A stretch of DNA of 64,000 nt from Rhodoferax ferrireducens (GTDB lineage Bacteria; Pseudomonadota; Gammaproteobacteria; Burkholderiales; Burkholderiaceae_C): contig MTEI01000001.1 of NCBI GenBank assembly GCA_002083775.1, forward strand, positions 372,001 through 436,000, given 5' to 3'. The notes below the pieces were generated by a model that was not told the DNA's origin, ran no database searches, and worked only from the letters and a program-made list of their open reading frames with translations. Every line of letters begins with the position of its first letter. The stretch's first letter is position 1. Positions 7,739-16,600 of the stretch are shown here, one piece after another. A program made the position numbers and the translations under genes.

Positions 7739-8167
7739 TCAGGCGGTGAAATGACCGCTGGCGATCAGGCGGTCAACCTCGGCTTCAGCGGCCAGCCAGT
7801 CGTCGGCCGGGTTGCCCAGCGTGAAGCCACGGCGCTCGGCGATATAGAACGCAGCGACCGAGACGTAATGGGTACGCTGCTCGCTGGAGAGAACCGGTAC
7901 CGGTGCGGTGGACGGCTTCAATTGAGTGGCGCTGGCCTTCTTGGCAGCTGGTTTTGCAGCGGCTGGTTTGGCAGCGACGGGGGTGGCCGCTACGGGCTTG
8001 GCCGCAGCGGCTTTGGCCTTGGGTGCAACCAGCGGCGCGGCAACAGGCACTACAACCGGCGCTGCAACCTTGGGCGCAGCTGCCGTCTTGGTGGCGACAG
8101 CTTTCTTGGCTGCGGGCTTGGCAGCAGCAGCAGGGGTTGCAACTGGCTTTTTGGTGGTTGTGACCAT
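7739..8167 (-). CDS. Ala/Lys/Pro-rich basic protein with C-terminal DUF2934 domain
   Basis: A 142-residue protein. Residues 1 to about 90 are low-complexity and histone H1-like (AAKPAAKK, TKTAAAPK, AAKPVAATPVAAK). The last 45 residues look like DUF2934: YVSVAAFYIAERRGFTLGNPADDWLAAEAEVDRLI. The basic tail suggests nucleic-acid binding, but no function is established. It is convergent with the thioesterase gene across a palindrome, and tandem with the regulator upstream. Confidence 0.82.
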   Translation of the reverse strand: MVTTTKKPVATPAAAAKPAAKKAVATKTAAAPKVAAPVVVPVAAPLVAPKAKAAAAKPVAATPVAAKPAAAKPAAKKASATQLKPSTAPVPVLSSEQRTHYVSVAAFYIAERRGFTLGNPADDWLAAEAEVDRLIASGHFTA

Positions 8168-8274
8168 GACATCTCCTTCGGGTTGGAATTCGTTCGAGTA
8201 AGGGGGCGGACTGTATCAAAACTCTGTGACACATGTCGCGCATGAATCAGCAATATCTGTGCCACTGCGCAGGC

Positions 8275-8829
8275 TCAGCCCGCCATCAGCTTGTGCACCA
8301 GATCGCCGGTGTTGGAAGCGGCGTATTTTCGCATCAATTTGGCGCGGTAGATTTCCACCGTGCGGTGGCTGATATCCAGCGCACGACCGATCTCCTTGCT
8401 AGTGAGGCCGTCCATCAGACGCGCCGCCACTTCCCGCTCACGCGCGGTCAGCTCGGCTTTCACCGGGCGCCGGGCGCTGAGGTCTTCAAACGTCCAGATG
8501 CCTGCTTCGTGCGGTGTGGCCTGGTTCAGCGCGCAGCCCGTCACATGGCACCAGAAAGGCTCGCCCTTGAGGCGCCCGTCCAGCCGCTTCATGATGCGGT
8601 CGTCCGAATAAGTGCCCTGGCGGTTCAGGATCGGGGCAATACGCTGGCCAGTGCGCTCAAACTCCTGCGCGCTGGGGTACAGCACCTGGAACGACTGCCC
8701 CACGAGTTGGTCGAGGCGTGCACCAAACATCTCGCACAGATGGCGATTGCAGTCCACCATGGTGCGGTTGCTTGACAGCGCCAGGCCCACCGGGGCCAGC
8801 TCAAAGGCCAGGCGATAGTCGATGTCCAT
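8275..8829 (-). CDS. PAS-LuxR type transcriptional regulator
   Basis: A 184-residue one-component regulator. It has an N-terminal PAS domain (about 5-115: LAFELAPVGLALSS, CNRHLCEMFG) and a C-terminal NarL/FixJ-type helix-turn-helix (LTAREREVAARLMDGLTSKEIGRALDISHRTVE). There is no receiver domain, so it probably senses a ligand directly through PAS. It is divergent from the CoA-transferase genes, whose promoter carries two dyads, so it is the obvious candidate regulator of them. That link is inference. Confidence 0.9.
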   Translation of the reverse strand: MDIDYRLAFELAPVGLALSSNRTMVDCNRHLCEMFGARLDQLVGQSFQVLYPSAQEFERTGQRIAPILNRQGTYSDDRIMKRLDGRLKGEPFWCHVTGCALNQATPHEAGIWTFEDLSARRPVKAELTAREREVAARLMDGLTSKEIGRALDISHRTVEIYRAKLMRKYAASNTGDLVHKLMAG

Positions 8830-8869
8830 GCGTTTAAGAGCCGGGGCTTAGGGTTTGTACTTTACGAAA

Positions 8870-8900
8870 AACTACGTAGTTGGCTAGGTAGTATGCTAGC
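8870..8900. promoter_or_regulatory. Two dyads in the regulator/CoA-transferase promoter
   Basis: AACTACGTAGTT (8870-8881) is a perfect 12-base palindrome. It is followed by GCTAG (8883-8887) and CTAGC (8896-8900), an inverted repeat with 8-base spacing. Both lie in the 101-base divergent region and could be sites for the PAS-LuxR protein. TAGTAT at 8889-8894 may be the -10 element of the CoA-transferase promoter. Confidence 0.45.
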
Positions 8901-8930
8901 GCCACATTGATCAACTTCGGAGAACATGGC

Positions 8931-9635
8931 GTGAACAAAATTTACCCCTCGGCCGACGCAGCGCTGCGTGGCATTGTCAGAGACGGCCAGTTGCTGGCGG
9001 TGGGCGGCTTTGGCCTGTGCGGCATTCCGGAGGCATTGATTGACGCGCTGCGCGACACCGGCAAAAAAGACCTGACGGTGATTTCCAACAACGCGGGTGT
9101 GGACGGCTTTGGCCTGGGCAAGCTGCTGGACACCCGCCAGATCAAAAAGATGATTTCCAGCTACGTGGGCGAAAACAAGGAGTTTGAGCGCCAATACCTG
9201 GCCGGTGAACTGGAGCTGGAATTCACCCCGCAAGGCACGCTGGCCGAGAAACTGCGCGCCGGTGGCGCCGGCATTCCGGCGTTTTACGTGCGCACTGGCG
9301 TGGGCACGCTGGTGGCGCAGGGCAAGGAAAACCGTGTGTTTGACGGCCATGCCTACATTCTGGAGCACTCGCTGGTGCCCGATGTGTCGCTGGTCAAGGC
9401 CTACAAGGCTGACAAAAGCGGCAACCTGATCTTCAGGCGCACCGCGCGCAATTTCAACCCGGCGGTGGCCATGGCGGGCAAAATTACCGTGGTGGAAGTC
9501 GAAGAAATTGTCGAAACCGGCACCTTTGACCCCGATGCGGTGCACCTGCCCGGCATCTACGTGAACCGCATCGTGCTCAATGCCACGCCCGAGAAACGCA
9601 TTGAAAAACGCACCATTACCCAAAAAGGAGTTTGA
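8931..9635 (+). CDS. 3-oxoacid CoA-transferase, subunit A
   Basis: A 234-residue alpha subunit of the SCOT-like family, which moves CoA from succinyl-CoA to a 3-oxo acid such as acetoacetate. The family features are the N-terminal [25 protein letters not shown] and [22 protein letters not shown]. The GTG at 8931 follows GGAG at 8919-8922 with good spacing; the upstream TTG at 8907 is less likely. Gene B follows after two bases. Together they allow use of ketone bodies or related beta-keto acids. Confidence 0.92.
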   Translation: MNKIYPSADAALRGIVRDGQLLAVGGFGLCGIPEALIDALRDTGKKDLTVISNNAGVDGFGLGKLLDTRQIKKMISSYVGENKEFERQYLAGELELEFTPQGTLAEKLRAGGAGIPAFYVRTGVGTLVAQGKENRVFDGHAYILEHSLVPDVSLVKAYKADKSGNLIFRRTARNFNPAVAMAGKITVVEVEEIVETGTFDPDAVHLPGIYVNRIVLNATPEKRIEKRTITQKGV

Positions 9636-9637
9636 TC

Positions 9638-10276
9638 ATGGCCTGGACACACGACGAGATGGCGGCCATTGCGGCCAGTGAATTGCAGGACGGTTTTTAT
9701 GTGAACCTCGGCATAGGCCTGCCCACCATGGTGGCCAACCACGTGCCGGCGGACGTGGAAGTCTGGCTGCAAAGCGAAAACGGCATGCTTGGCATTGGCC
9801 CGTTTCCCACTGAAGACGAGGTCGACGCCGACCTGATAAACGCCGGCAAACAGACCGTGACCACGCTGCCCGGCTCGGCCATTTTTGGCAGCCACGACAG
9901 CTTTGCCATGATTCGCGGCGGCAAGATCAACCTGAGTATTTTGGGCGCCATGCAGGTCAGCGAACGCGGTGATTTGGCCAACTGGATGATCCCCGGCAAG
10001 ATGGTCAAGGGCATGGGCGGCGCCATGGACCTGGTGGGTGGCGTGAAAAGTGTGGTGATCCTGATGGAGCACGTGGCCAAGAAGAAAGACGGTACGTTTG
10101 ACCTGAAGATCCTGCCTGACTGCACCCTGCCGCTGACAGGCGTGGGCGTGGTGGACCGCATCATCACCGACCTGGCGGTGATGGACATCACCCCGCACGG
10201 CCTGAAGGTGGTGCAGCGCGCGCCGGGGGTAAGCATGGACGAATTGCAGGAAAAAACCGGCGTGCCGCTACACTGA
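9638..10276 (+). CDS. 3-oxoacid CoA-transferase, subunit B
   Basis: A 212-residue beta subunit. The catalytic Glu that forms the CoA thioester intermediate is in [20 protein letters not shown] and the C-terminal THGLKV-like region ([14 protein letters not shown]) match the family. AAGGAG at 9625-9630 lies just before the ATG at 9638. The gene directly follows subunit A and forms an operon with it. Confidence 0.93.
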   Translation: MAWTHDEMAAIAASELQDGFYVNLGIGLPTMVANHVPADVEVWLQSENGMLGIGPFPTEDEVDADLINAGKQTVTTLPGSAIFGSHDSFAMIRGGKINLSILGAMQVSERGDLANWMIPGKMVKGMGGAMDLVGGVKSVVILMEHVAKKKDGTFDLKILPDCTLPLTGVGVVDRIITDLAVMDITPHGLKVVQRAPGVSMDELQEKTGVPLH

Positions 10277-10381
10277 AGCGCTGTCCCACAGCACGTTGAT
10301 GCCAGCCAACGGCCTGGCCTGCTGACGCAGGTGCAGGCCGTCATTTTTTGCTGGTGGGCTGACTTTGAAAGGGTCAAACCG

Positions 10382-10867
10382 ATGAAACTGCGAACACTCT
10401 CGTTGCTGCTGATCTTGCTGCTGATTGCCGCCTTCACCCTGCTGAACTGGCCGGTGATCATGGCGCCCACCCCGCTATCGCTGGGCGTGGTGGACATCCA
10501 GGCACCGCTGGGCCTGCTGATGCTGGGGCTGATGGTGGCGATGTTGTCGGTGTTTCTGGTGTATGTGCTGTACCTGCAAACCACGGTGATGTTTGACGCC
10601 CGCGCCCACGCCAAAGAGCTGCAATCCAACCGCAAGCTGGCTGACCAGGCCGAGGCCAGCCGTTTCACCGAGTTGCGTACCTTTTTAGACACTGAGTTCA
10701 AGCGCCAATCTGCCGCCGACGGCGAGGTCAAAGCGGCACTGCTGGCGCGCATCGACAGGCTGGAGCGCGAACTGCGTCTGGCGGTGGAGCAATCGGGCAA
10801 CTCGCTGGCCGCCAGCATTGGCGAGATGGATGACCGCCAGCGCGCGGGCAACCCGGCGCTGCGCTGA
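10382..10867 (+). CDS. LapA/DUF1049-like membrane protein with coiled coil
   Basis: A 161-residue protein. Two hydrophobic segments (about residues 5-22 and 38-60) are followed by a charged helical region rich in Glu, Ala and Arg (ELQSNRKLADQAEASRF to RLERELRLAVEQ) that probably forms a coiled coil in the cytoplasm. The layout resembles LapA-domain proteins. Function is unknown. It stands alone between the CoA-transferase and the SMR pump. Confidence 0.72.
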   Translation: MKLRTLSLLLILLLIAAFTLLNWPVIMAPTPLSLGVVDIQAPLGLLMLGLMVAMLSVFLVYVLYLQTTVMFDARAHAKELQSNRKLADQAEASRFTELRTFLDTEFKRQSAADGEVKAALLARIDRLERELRLAVEQSGNSLAASIGEMDDRQRAGNPALR

Positions 10868-10889
10868 GCGTTGTCACACTGGGGGTGTT

Positions 10890-11204
10890 ATGCAGTGGGT
10901 TTACCTGGGCATTGCCATCGTGGCGGAGGTCATCGCCACCTCGGCCTTGAAGGCGTCTGATGGCTTTACACGCCTGGTGCCATCGGTGGTGGTGGTGGTG
11001 GGCTACGTGGTGTCGTTTTATTGCCTGTCGCTCACCTTGCGCAGCATCCCGGTGGGCATCGTTTATGCCATCTGGTCGGGCGTGGGCATTGTGCTGATTT
11101 CGCTGGTGGGCTGGCTGGTGTTTGACCAAGCCTTAAGCCCGCTGGCGTTGCTGGGCATGGCGTTCATCGCTGTGGGGGTAATTATTCTGAATGTGGTGGC
11201 GTGA
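10890..11204 (+). CDS. Small multidrug resistance (SMR/EmrE-like) efflux protein
   Basis: A 104-residue protein with four transmembrane helices. The membrane-embedded Glu of the SMR family is present in AIVAEVIATSALKASDGF, and the GYVVSFYCLSLTLRSIPVGIVYAIWSGVG segment is the family signature. These proteins export quaternary ammonium compounds and related cations by proton antiport as dimers. The 3' end overlaps that of the convergent MATE gene by 23 bases. Confidence 0.93.
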   Translation: MQWVYLGIAIVAEVIATSALKASDGFTRLVPSVVVVVGYVVSFYCLSLTLRSIPVGIVYAIWSGVGIVLISLVGWLVFDQALSPLALLGMAFIAVGVIILNVVA

Positions 11205-12606
11205 GCTGAATGTGCGCACGTGCCACTTGGCGCAGCAGCAGCACCAGCCCCAGCGCGGCGATCGTCAGGCCCAGAATCAGCGCAATCCAGAAGCCCTGCG
11301 CTGCCATCGGTTGCTCAGGCCGCCAGGGCAGCCAGCTGGGCGCAATGCCCAGCACATAACCCAGCGGCAGGGCAAACACCCAAAACGCGGTCAGGTGGAT
11401 CACCATGGGCGAGCGTGTCACCTTGTAGCCGCGAATGGCGCAGCTGGTGATGACCTGCGTGGCGTCTGAGAGCTGAAAGATCGCCGCCAGCAGCAGCAAC
11501 TGCGCTGCCAGCGCTATGACCGTGGCATCTGACGTGTAGGCGCTGGCAATCGGTCTGGCCAGCAGTGCAATGCCTGCCGCTGATAACGTTGCAAACACCA
11601 GGCCCACGGCCACACCCACCCAGGCCTGGTAACGCGCCAGCGTGGCGTCCCTCGCGCCGAGCGACTGGCCCACGCGCGTGAGCAGCGCCAGCCCCAGGCT
11701 CAGCGGCACCATGAACACCAGTGAGGTGAAATTCAGCGCAATCTGGTGCGCCGCCATCTGCGCGCTGCCAAATTCGGCAATCAGCAGCGCGATCAGACTG
11801 AAGGCGCTGCTTTCGGCAAAGTAGGTCACACCAATCGGCAGACCCAGCTTGAGCAGGCTCTTGATCTGTACCCAATGCGGCGGCTCAAACTGGCCCAGCG
11901 GCCAGGTGGCACGGTAGGCGCTGGCGCGATGCATCCACCACACCAGCGCCAGCAGGTTGAACGCCACGGTGATCAACGTGGCCCAGGCGCAGCCCAGCCC
12001 GCCCAGGCGTGGAAACCCCAGCTGGCCAAACACCAGCAGGCTGTTGACGATGATGTTCAGCCCCAGTGACAGCAGCGCGATCACCATCAGCGGCTTGGTC
12101 TGGTTGATGCTGGTGCTGTAGCCATACAGCACCCGGTACAGCGCAAACAGCGGCAGCGCCGCGCTGGTGATCAGGGTAAAACGCTTGGCCAGATCGCGCA
12201 CATAGGGTTCCAGCGCCATGTGGTCAAACAGCAGGGCAGCCGCGTTGGCCAACAGCAGGGCAATGACGCCCACGCCCAGCGCTTTCCACAGCGCCTGGCG
12301 CACGATGTGCGGCACACCACCCAAATCACCCGCACCCACCTGATGCGCCACCATCGGGTTGACGCTCAGCACTACGCCCATCAGCGTGATCATCAGCATG
12401 TTCCAGATCGACACCCCCAGCGACACACCGGCCAGGTCTTGTGCCGAAGCGTGGCCTGCCATGGCGACATCGACGACAGCCATGCCGACGGTAGCCAGCT
12501 GCCCCACCAGGATCGGCCAGGCCAGTTGCCACAGGCCGCGCAGCTCGGTTAACAGACGCGAGCGCGAGGCGGGGTGGCGGAAAAGGTGTTGCAGGGGACT
12601 AATCAA
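11182..12606 (-). CDS. MATE family efflux transporter
   Basis: A 474-residue, twelve-helix inner-membrane protein of the NorM/DinF type. Visible landmarks are LAWPILVGQLATVGMAVVDVAMAGHAS near the N terminus and GLPIGVTYFAESSAFSLIALL at the start of the second half. Relatives extrude cationic drugs using sodium or proton gradients. It is convergent with the SMR gene, so two drug exporters lie tail to tail. A family A palindrome lies just upstream of its start. Confidence 0.9.
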   Translation of the reverse strand: MISPLQHLFRHPASRSRLLTELRGLWQLAWPILVGQLATVGMAVVDVAMAGHASAQDLAGVSLGVSIWNMLMITLMGVVLSVNPMVAHQVGAGDLGGVPHIVRQALWKALGVGVIALLLANAAALLFDHMALEPYVRDLAKRFTLITSAALPLFALYRVLYGYSTSINQTKPLMVIALLSLGLNIIVNSLLVFGQLGFPRLGGLGCAWATLITVAFNLLALVWWMHRASAYRATWPLGQFEPPHWVQIKSLLKLGLPIGVTYFAESSAFSLIALLIAEFGSAQMAAHQIALNFTSLVFMVPLSLGLALLTRVGQSLGARDATLARYQAWVGVAVGLVFATLSAAGIALLARPIASAYTSDATVIALAAQLLLLAAIFQLSDATQVITSCAIRGYKVTRSPMVIHLTAFWVFALPLGYVLGIAPSWLPWRPEQPMAAQGFWIALILGLTIAALGLVLLLRQVARAHIQLTPPHSE

Positions 12607-12650
12607 GATAGATAGCTACTCGCCCTTTATTGATAAGGGTTAGTAGCAAA
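12607..12650 (+). repeat. Family A palindromic element upstream of the MATE gene
   Basis: GATAGCTACTCGCCCTTTAT then TGATAAGGGTTAGTAGCAAA. Lies between the MATE start and the vapC remnant. Confidence 0.85.
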
Positions 12651-12706
12651 TGTGCAATCAAAAAAGGAATGAAACCCAGAGGTAGCTAATGGCGACAGGT
12701 GGGGCG

Positions 12707-12821
12707 TCAGACCTCAACCAGCACCAAACCCGGTACGCGTCGAAAGTCTTTACCGTTGATTCAAAAAGAGGATCAATACGCTACTGTCATAAACCAGCGT
12801 ATTGGAAGCAGTCTGGGCCAT
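12707..12821 (-). pseudogene. Collapsed vapC (PIN toxin) remnant
   Basis: Four bases after the antitoxin stop, an ATG at 12821 opens MAQTASNTLVYDSSVLILF, resembling the start of a PIN-domain toxin with the first catalytic Asp, and stops after 23 codons. In another frame the next codons read NGKDFRRVPGLVLVEV and then stop, which is a typical VapC C terminus. The head and tail of a PIN toxin are therefore present but the middle, roughly 90-100 residues, is missing and the frame is shifted. It is a deletion product with no active toxin. Confidence 0.6.
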
Positions 12822-12825
12822 CGCT

Positions 12826-13062
12826 TTACCGATCCCATGCCTGACGGGATTGCGCCAACTCGTTCAGCACGGCTTCACGGCTGGCGTGGCCCAGAGAGCC
12901 ACGGGCGCGCGCCAAAATCTCTGTCAGAGACAGCGGCTGGGTATCGTTCGCCGACTCGTCCATCACCACCACCACACGACGCGGTTGGGCCACCGGCGGT
13001 GGCGCGGCGCCAAGCCAGACAACCTGATTGCCTTGTAACTGCGCTTGGTAACTTTGCAACAT
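12826..13062 (-). CDS. Orphan VapB/Phd-like antitoxin
   Basis: A 78-residue protein (MLQSYQAQLQGNQVVWLG...). The middle is rich in Pro and Val (PRRVVVVMDE), and the C terminus LSLTEILARARGSLGHASREAVLNELAQSRQAWDR resembles the toxin-binding tail of VapB-type antitoxins. The start at 13062 is chosen over the TTG at 13077. Its partner toxin gene downstream is reduced to fragments, so it would now be an orphan antitoxin or a residual DNA-binding protein. Confidence 0.65.
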   Translation of the reverse strand: MLQSYQAQLQGNQVVWLGAAPPPVAQPRRVVVVMDESANDTQPLSLTEILARARGSLGHASREAVLNELAQSRQAWDR

Positions 13063-13097
13063 GCTGGAGCCTTTCAAACAGGGGGCAAGGAGAGCGC

Positions 13098-13295
13098 TCA
13101 GGCGGCCTCACCGTGCAGCACTTCAAGCGGAAAGGCACCGTTGGCAGCGGCATCCAGCAGCACTATTTCTACGGTGGTGCCGTCGGCGGCATAGCTGATG
13201 TGGGTGTTCCAGTCCTGCGACACCTCGCGGGTAATGGGTTTGTCTGACAAGTGGATGACCAAAATATCGTCCTGGTCGTAATAGGTGGTGCGCAT
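13098..13295 (-). CDS. DUF2283 family small protein
   Basis: A 65-residue protein: MRTTYYDQDDILVIHLSDKPI then a short beta-rich sequence. The YDQDDILVIHL phrase fits DUF2283. It starts three bases after the DUF4258 gene on the same strand. DUF4258 and DUF2283 genes are often paired and are suspected toxin-antitoxin modules, with DUF2283 as the antitoxin side; activity is not established here. Confidence 0.75.
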   Translation of the reverse strand: MRTTYYDQDDILVIHLSDKPITREVSQDWNTHISYAADGTTVEIVLLDAAANGAFPLEVLHGEAA

Positions 13296-13298
13296 CGT

Positions 13299-13553
13299 TC
13301 AGACCTCCAGAGTAAATTCGTGCATCACGGTTTTGACAATCACCGCTGTTTCCAGCACCAGCACCGCGCAAATCAGATTGTCGGCGCGTTCCGCCAAGTG
13401 TTTGAAAGCCCACAAATGGGTGTCGTCCTTGAAACGTGTCTCGCCCGTGTCAATCACCAACAACAGTTCAGATTCGCTGATCTGGCGCTCCTCCATCCGC
13501 AAGGAGGCGTGTCGGGTCAGAATCACCGGCCGGTTGAAACGTGTGCTAAACAT
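13299..13553 (-). CDS. DUF4258 family protein (putative RelE-like toxin)
   Basis: An 84-residue protein starting MFSTRFNRPVILTRHASLRMEER. The phrase LTRHASLRMEERQISESELLLVI is the DUF4258 signature (H-A-x-x-R-M-x-x-R-x-I). This family is thought to be related to RelE-like toxins. It precedes the DUF2283 gene by three bases. A longer frame to 13607 exists, but this start gives the usual family length. Confidence 0.78.
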   Translation of the reverse strand: MFSTRFNRPVILTRHASLRMEERQISESELLLVIDTGETRFKDDTHLWAFKHLAERADNLICAVLVLETAVIVKTVMHEFTLEV

Positions 13554-13628
13554 GAATTTGACTATACGCGAAACAGTCGCCAGCCAGTGATGGGCTTCGG
13601 CTAACAACAGTAGCCAGGCAGTCGGGGT

Positions 13629-16600
13629 TCACAACGCACGCCAAACCACGTCACCCGCCAGCTCGGCCTTCTGTGCCCGCCCCAATGCTTGCAAGGTTTG
13701 CAGCAGGGTGGGCAGGGTTTTGCGCCAGGCACCGCGCCCGGTAAAGCGCGCCTCAATCTGCGCCAGCGTCAGCGCGCTGGCACTGTTGGCCAGCAACTGC
13801 GCCACCGCTTTGACTTGATCCGGCAGCGTGGTGGGCCAGGGCTGGGTGGTGCTGGTTGGTGTGACCAGGTTAGATGGCAAATCGACCTCCAGCCCTTTTT
13901 GTACCTGGGCGGGCAGCTCTTTTTTTGCGAGTGGATTCTGAAAAGCCGGGCGTAGCCAGCGCACCTGGCCCTGCGCTTCTTCTGCGGCACGTTGCTCGTT
14001 CAGCGCTACCAGTCGCGCCAGCAGTTCGTCACGCGCGGTGGCAAATTCGGGGCTGATCGGGCTGGTCGCCAGACCCGCTTGCAGGTCTGGCCAGCCGTAG
14101 GCTTGCAGCACGGCACCGTCCAGCTCGTCGTGCAGGGTTTTGAGCACACCGACCAGACCGGCGCTGTGAACCTGCTTCTCTTTGGGGTTCAGCGCGCGGC
14201 CCTCGCGCAGGGCTTGCAGCACGTTGTACAGGCCTGTGAGCGTGAGGTCCTTGGCTGGTTTGGCTGCGACTTGACCGCCAGAGGTCGTCGGACTTGCCCC
14301 GGTCTGTGGTTCGCCGGATGGGGCTGGCGCGGCGGGCTCAGACGCGCTGCGCTTTGCGACATCGCCCTCCGCGCCAGCCCCACCCGGCTCAGCCAGCGGT
14401 TTTGGTGTGCCAGCGCTGGATTCAGTTGATTCAGAATTTATAGCTGTCAGACTATGTTCCATATGGGCTAGACCCAGTTTTTGCTTGCGAAAACTGTCGA
14501 TCTGTTCGGCCAGCTGGGCAATGCGCTGGCGCAGCGCGGTGGTCAGGCCGGTGTCGGGTTCGGGGAAGGGGAAGGTTTCAAAGCAGCGGGATTTGTTATA
14601 GCGAGGCCGGTCTTCCAACGTGCCACCTTGCGCCAGCGCCCAGGCTTCGTGAACGGGACTGGACAACACGCCGAGGTGAAAGGCATCGCTGGTGGCAATC
14701 GCAATCAGCATGTTGTCGGGCAGGATGCTGGCCTCCAGAAACTGGAAGACGCGGTGTTTGGCGGTTTCGACGGTGGCGATGTAGCGGGGCAGGCCAACGA
14801 GGGCAGGGCGTAACTCTCGACGTGGTTCACCAAAAATCCACCAGTTGTCGCGGTATGTCGCTCGGTTGTTCTGGTCGCGCTCGGGTTTCACGCGCTCCAG
14901 CAGCCACTGGTAAACCGCCGGGTGCTGTGTGCGCAGTTCGTCGGCGGTCATCCCAAAGGCATCGATGACCCCCACGCCGCGCGGGCGGTCGGTCAGGTCA
15001 CGGCCATTGCGGTAGGCCTTGACGATGGTCGGGTGGCCCAGCGCAGCGGCTTCTTCGGGGGTGACGATGAAGCCCGCGCCGTGCAATTTGACCCCGGGCG
15101 ATGAGATGCCGCCCATGGCTTGCAGCGCGACGGCGCTGGCCACATTCGCACCCACACTCAAATCTGCATGAATTTGCCCGCGCCGTTCTGCCAGGGTGAC
15201 GACCACTTCGCCGTCCGGGCCGGGTTGCTCGTTGGTGACCGTCAGCAGCCGCCCCGCGCTGGAACCCGCCAAATGGGGGTCGGAGCCCAAGTTTTGCTGC
15301 GCAAAATTGGGATCCGACCCCCATTTGGCTAGCGCCGCTGGTGCGGCCCCGCGTTGTGCCACCGTCATGGCGATCCGAACTGCAGCCCCGTCGGCACTGT
15401 CCACCCACGGGTGATCCGGAATCGCAAACACCAGCTCAACCGCGCCAGACGCAGCCTGACCAACGCCATACGCGACAGAACTTCCGCCAGACGCAAACTG
15501 TCTCCGGGCGGTTGCTCCCTGACCCCCGTTAGGCGTACCAACAGCGGTGCCAGTGCTGGGGTGGGTGGGGCCGGTGGGGTTGGGGGCCGATTTCTGGGCC
15601 TTTGACAGTATGAGGCCCCCGGCCCCACCGGCTCCGCCCGCCCCAGCGCCACCCACAGCACCAGCCCGATCTGCACCCAAAACGCCACCGACAGCACAAG
15701 CCTGACCAGCATCCAAATCACCACCAAAAGCCATAGCACTACCTGCAATTCTGGTAAGGGCTACAGCCGAATTAACACCTGAAGAAGCGGGAGAATCAAC
15801 AGATGAAGCACCCACCGACAAACCGCCGTCCACAGCCGCCTGAACCACCCGCCGGTTAAACGTCTGACGCAAGCTGTTGGTGGTGATCAGCCCCATGCGC
15901 TGCACATCACCCGTACCCACCAGCGCCGCTGCCCTTGCCCACCAATACATCACCAAATCTGCCGACTCGGGCACCTGCGGCCAGGCGGCGCGCAAGGCCT
16001 GCACATAACCATCCCCCAGCGCCGCACGCATGGTTGACGCACCAATAAACGGCGGGTTGCCCACCACAAAATTCGCCTGCGGCCAGGCGGCCTGCCGCGC
16101 CCCAAGGTAGCGCCACTGCGGCACCTGCGCCGCCTCGTCGGGCACCAGCTCGCCAGTGACCGGATGCGTTTTGAATGTTGCACCGTCCCAGCGGCTAAGC
16201 AAACGGCCTTGCTCGTCCAGCGCGGGCTCCAAAGCGCTCCAGGCCAGCACCGCGTCGCGGCATTCGATGTTGCGGTAATCGTGCACCACCGGCTCGGCCA
16301 CGGCGGCGTTGCCCTGGGTACGGATGTGCCACTGCAGGTAGCCAATCCACAGCACCAATTCAGCCAGCGCGGCGGCACGCTCGTTGAGCTCAATGCCGCG
16401 CAACTGCTGCAGGTTCACCGTTTCCTGCCCGCCGGTCAGCAGGTCTTGTGTGTCGCCAAAAGCGCCCAACTGGTTCAGCACCTCGCCCTCCAGGCGTTTC
16501 AGGTGCTCCAGCGTCACATACAGAAAGTTTCCGCTGCCACAGGCCGGGTCGAGCACGCGCAGGGTGCACAGCCGGTGGTGAAAGGCTTTGATCTGCTGGC

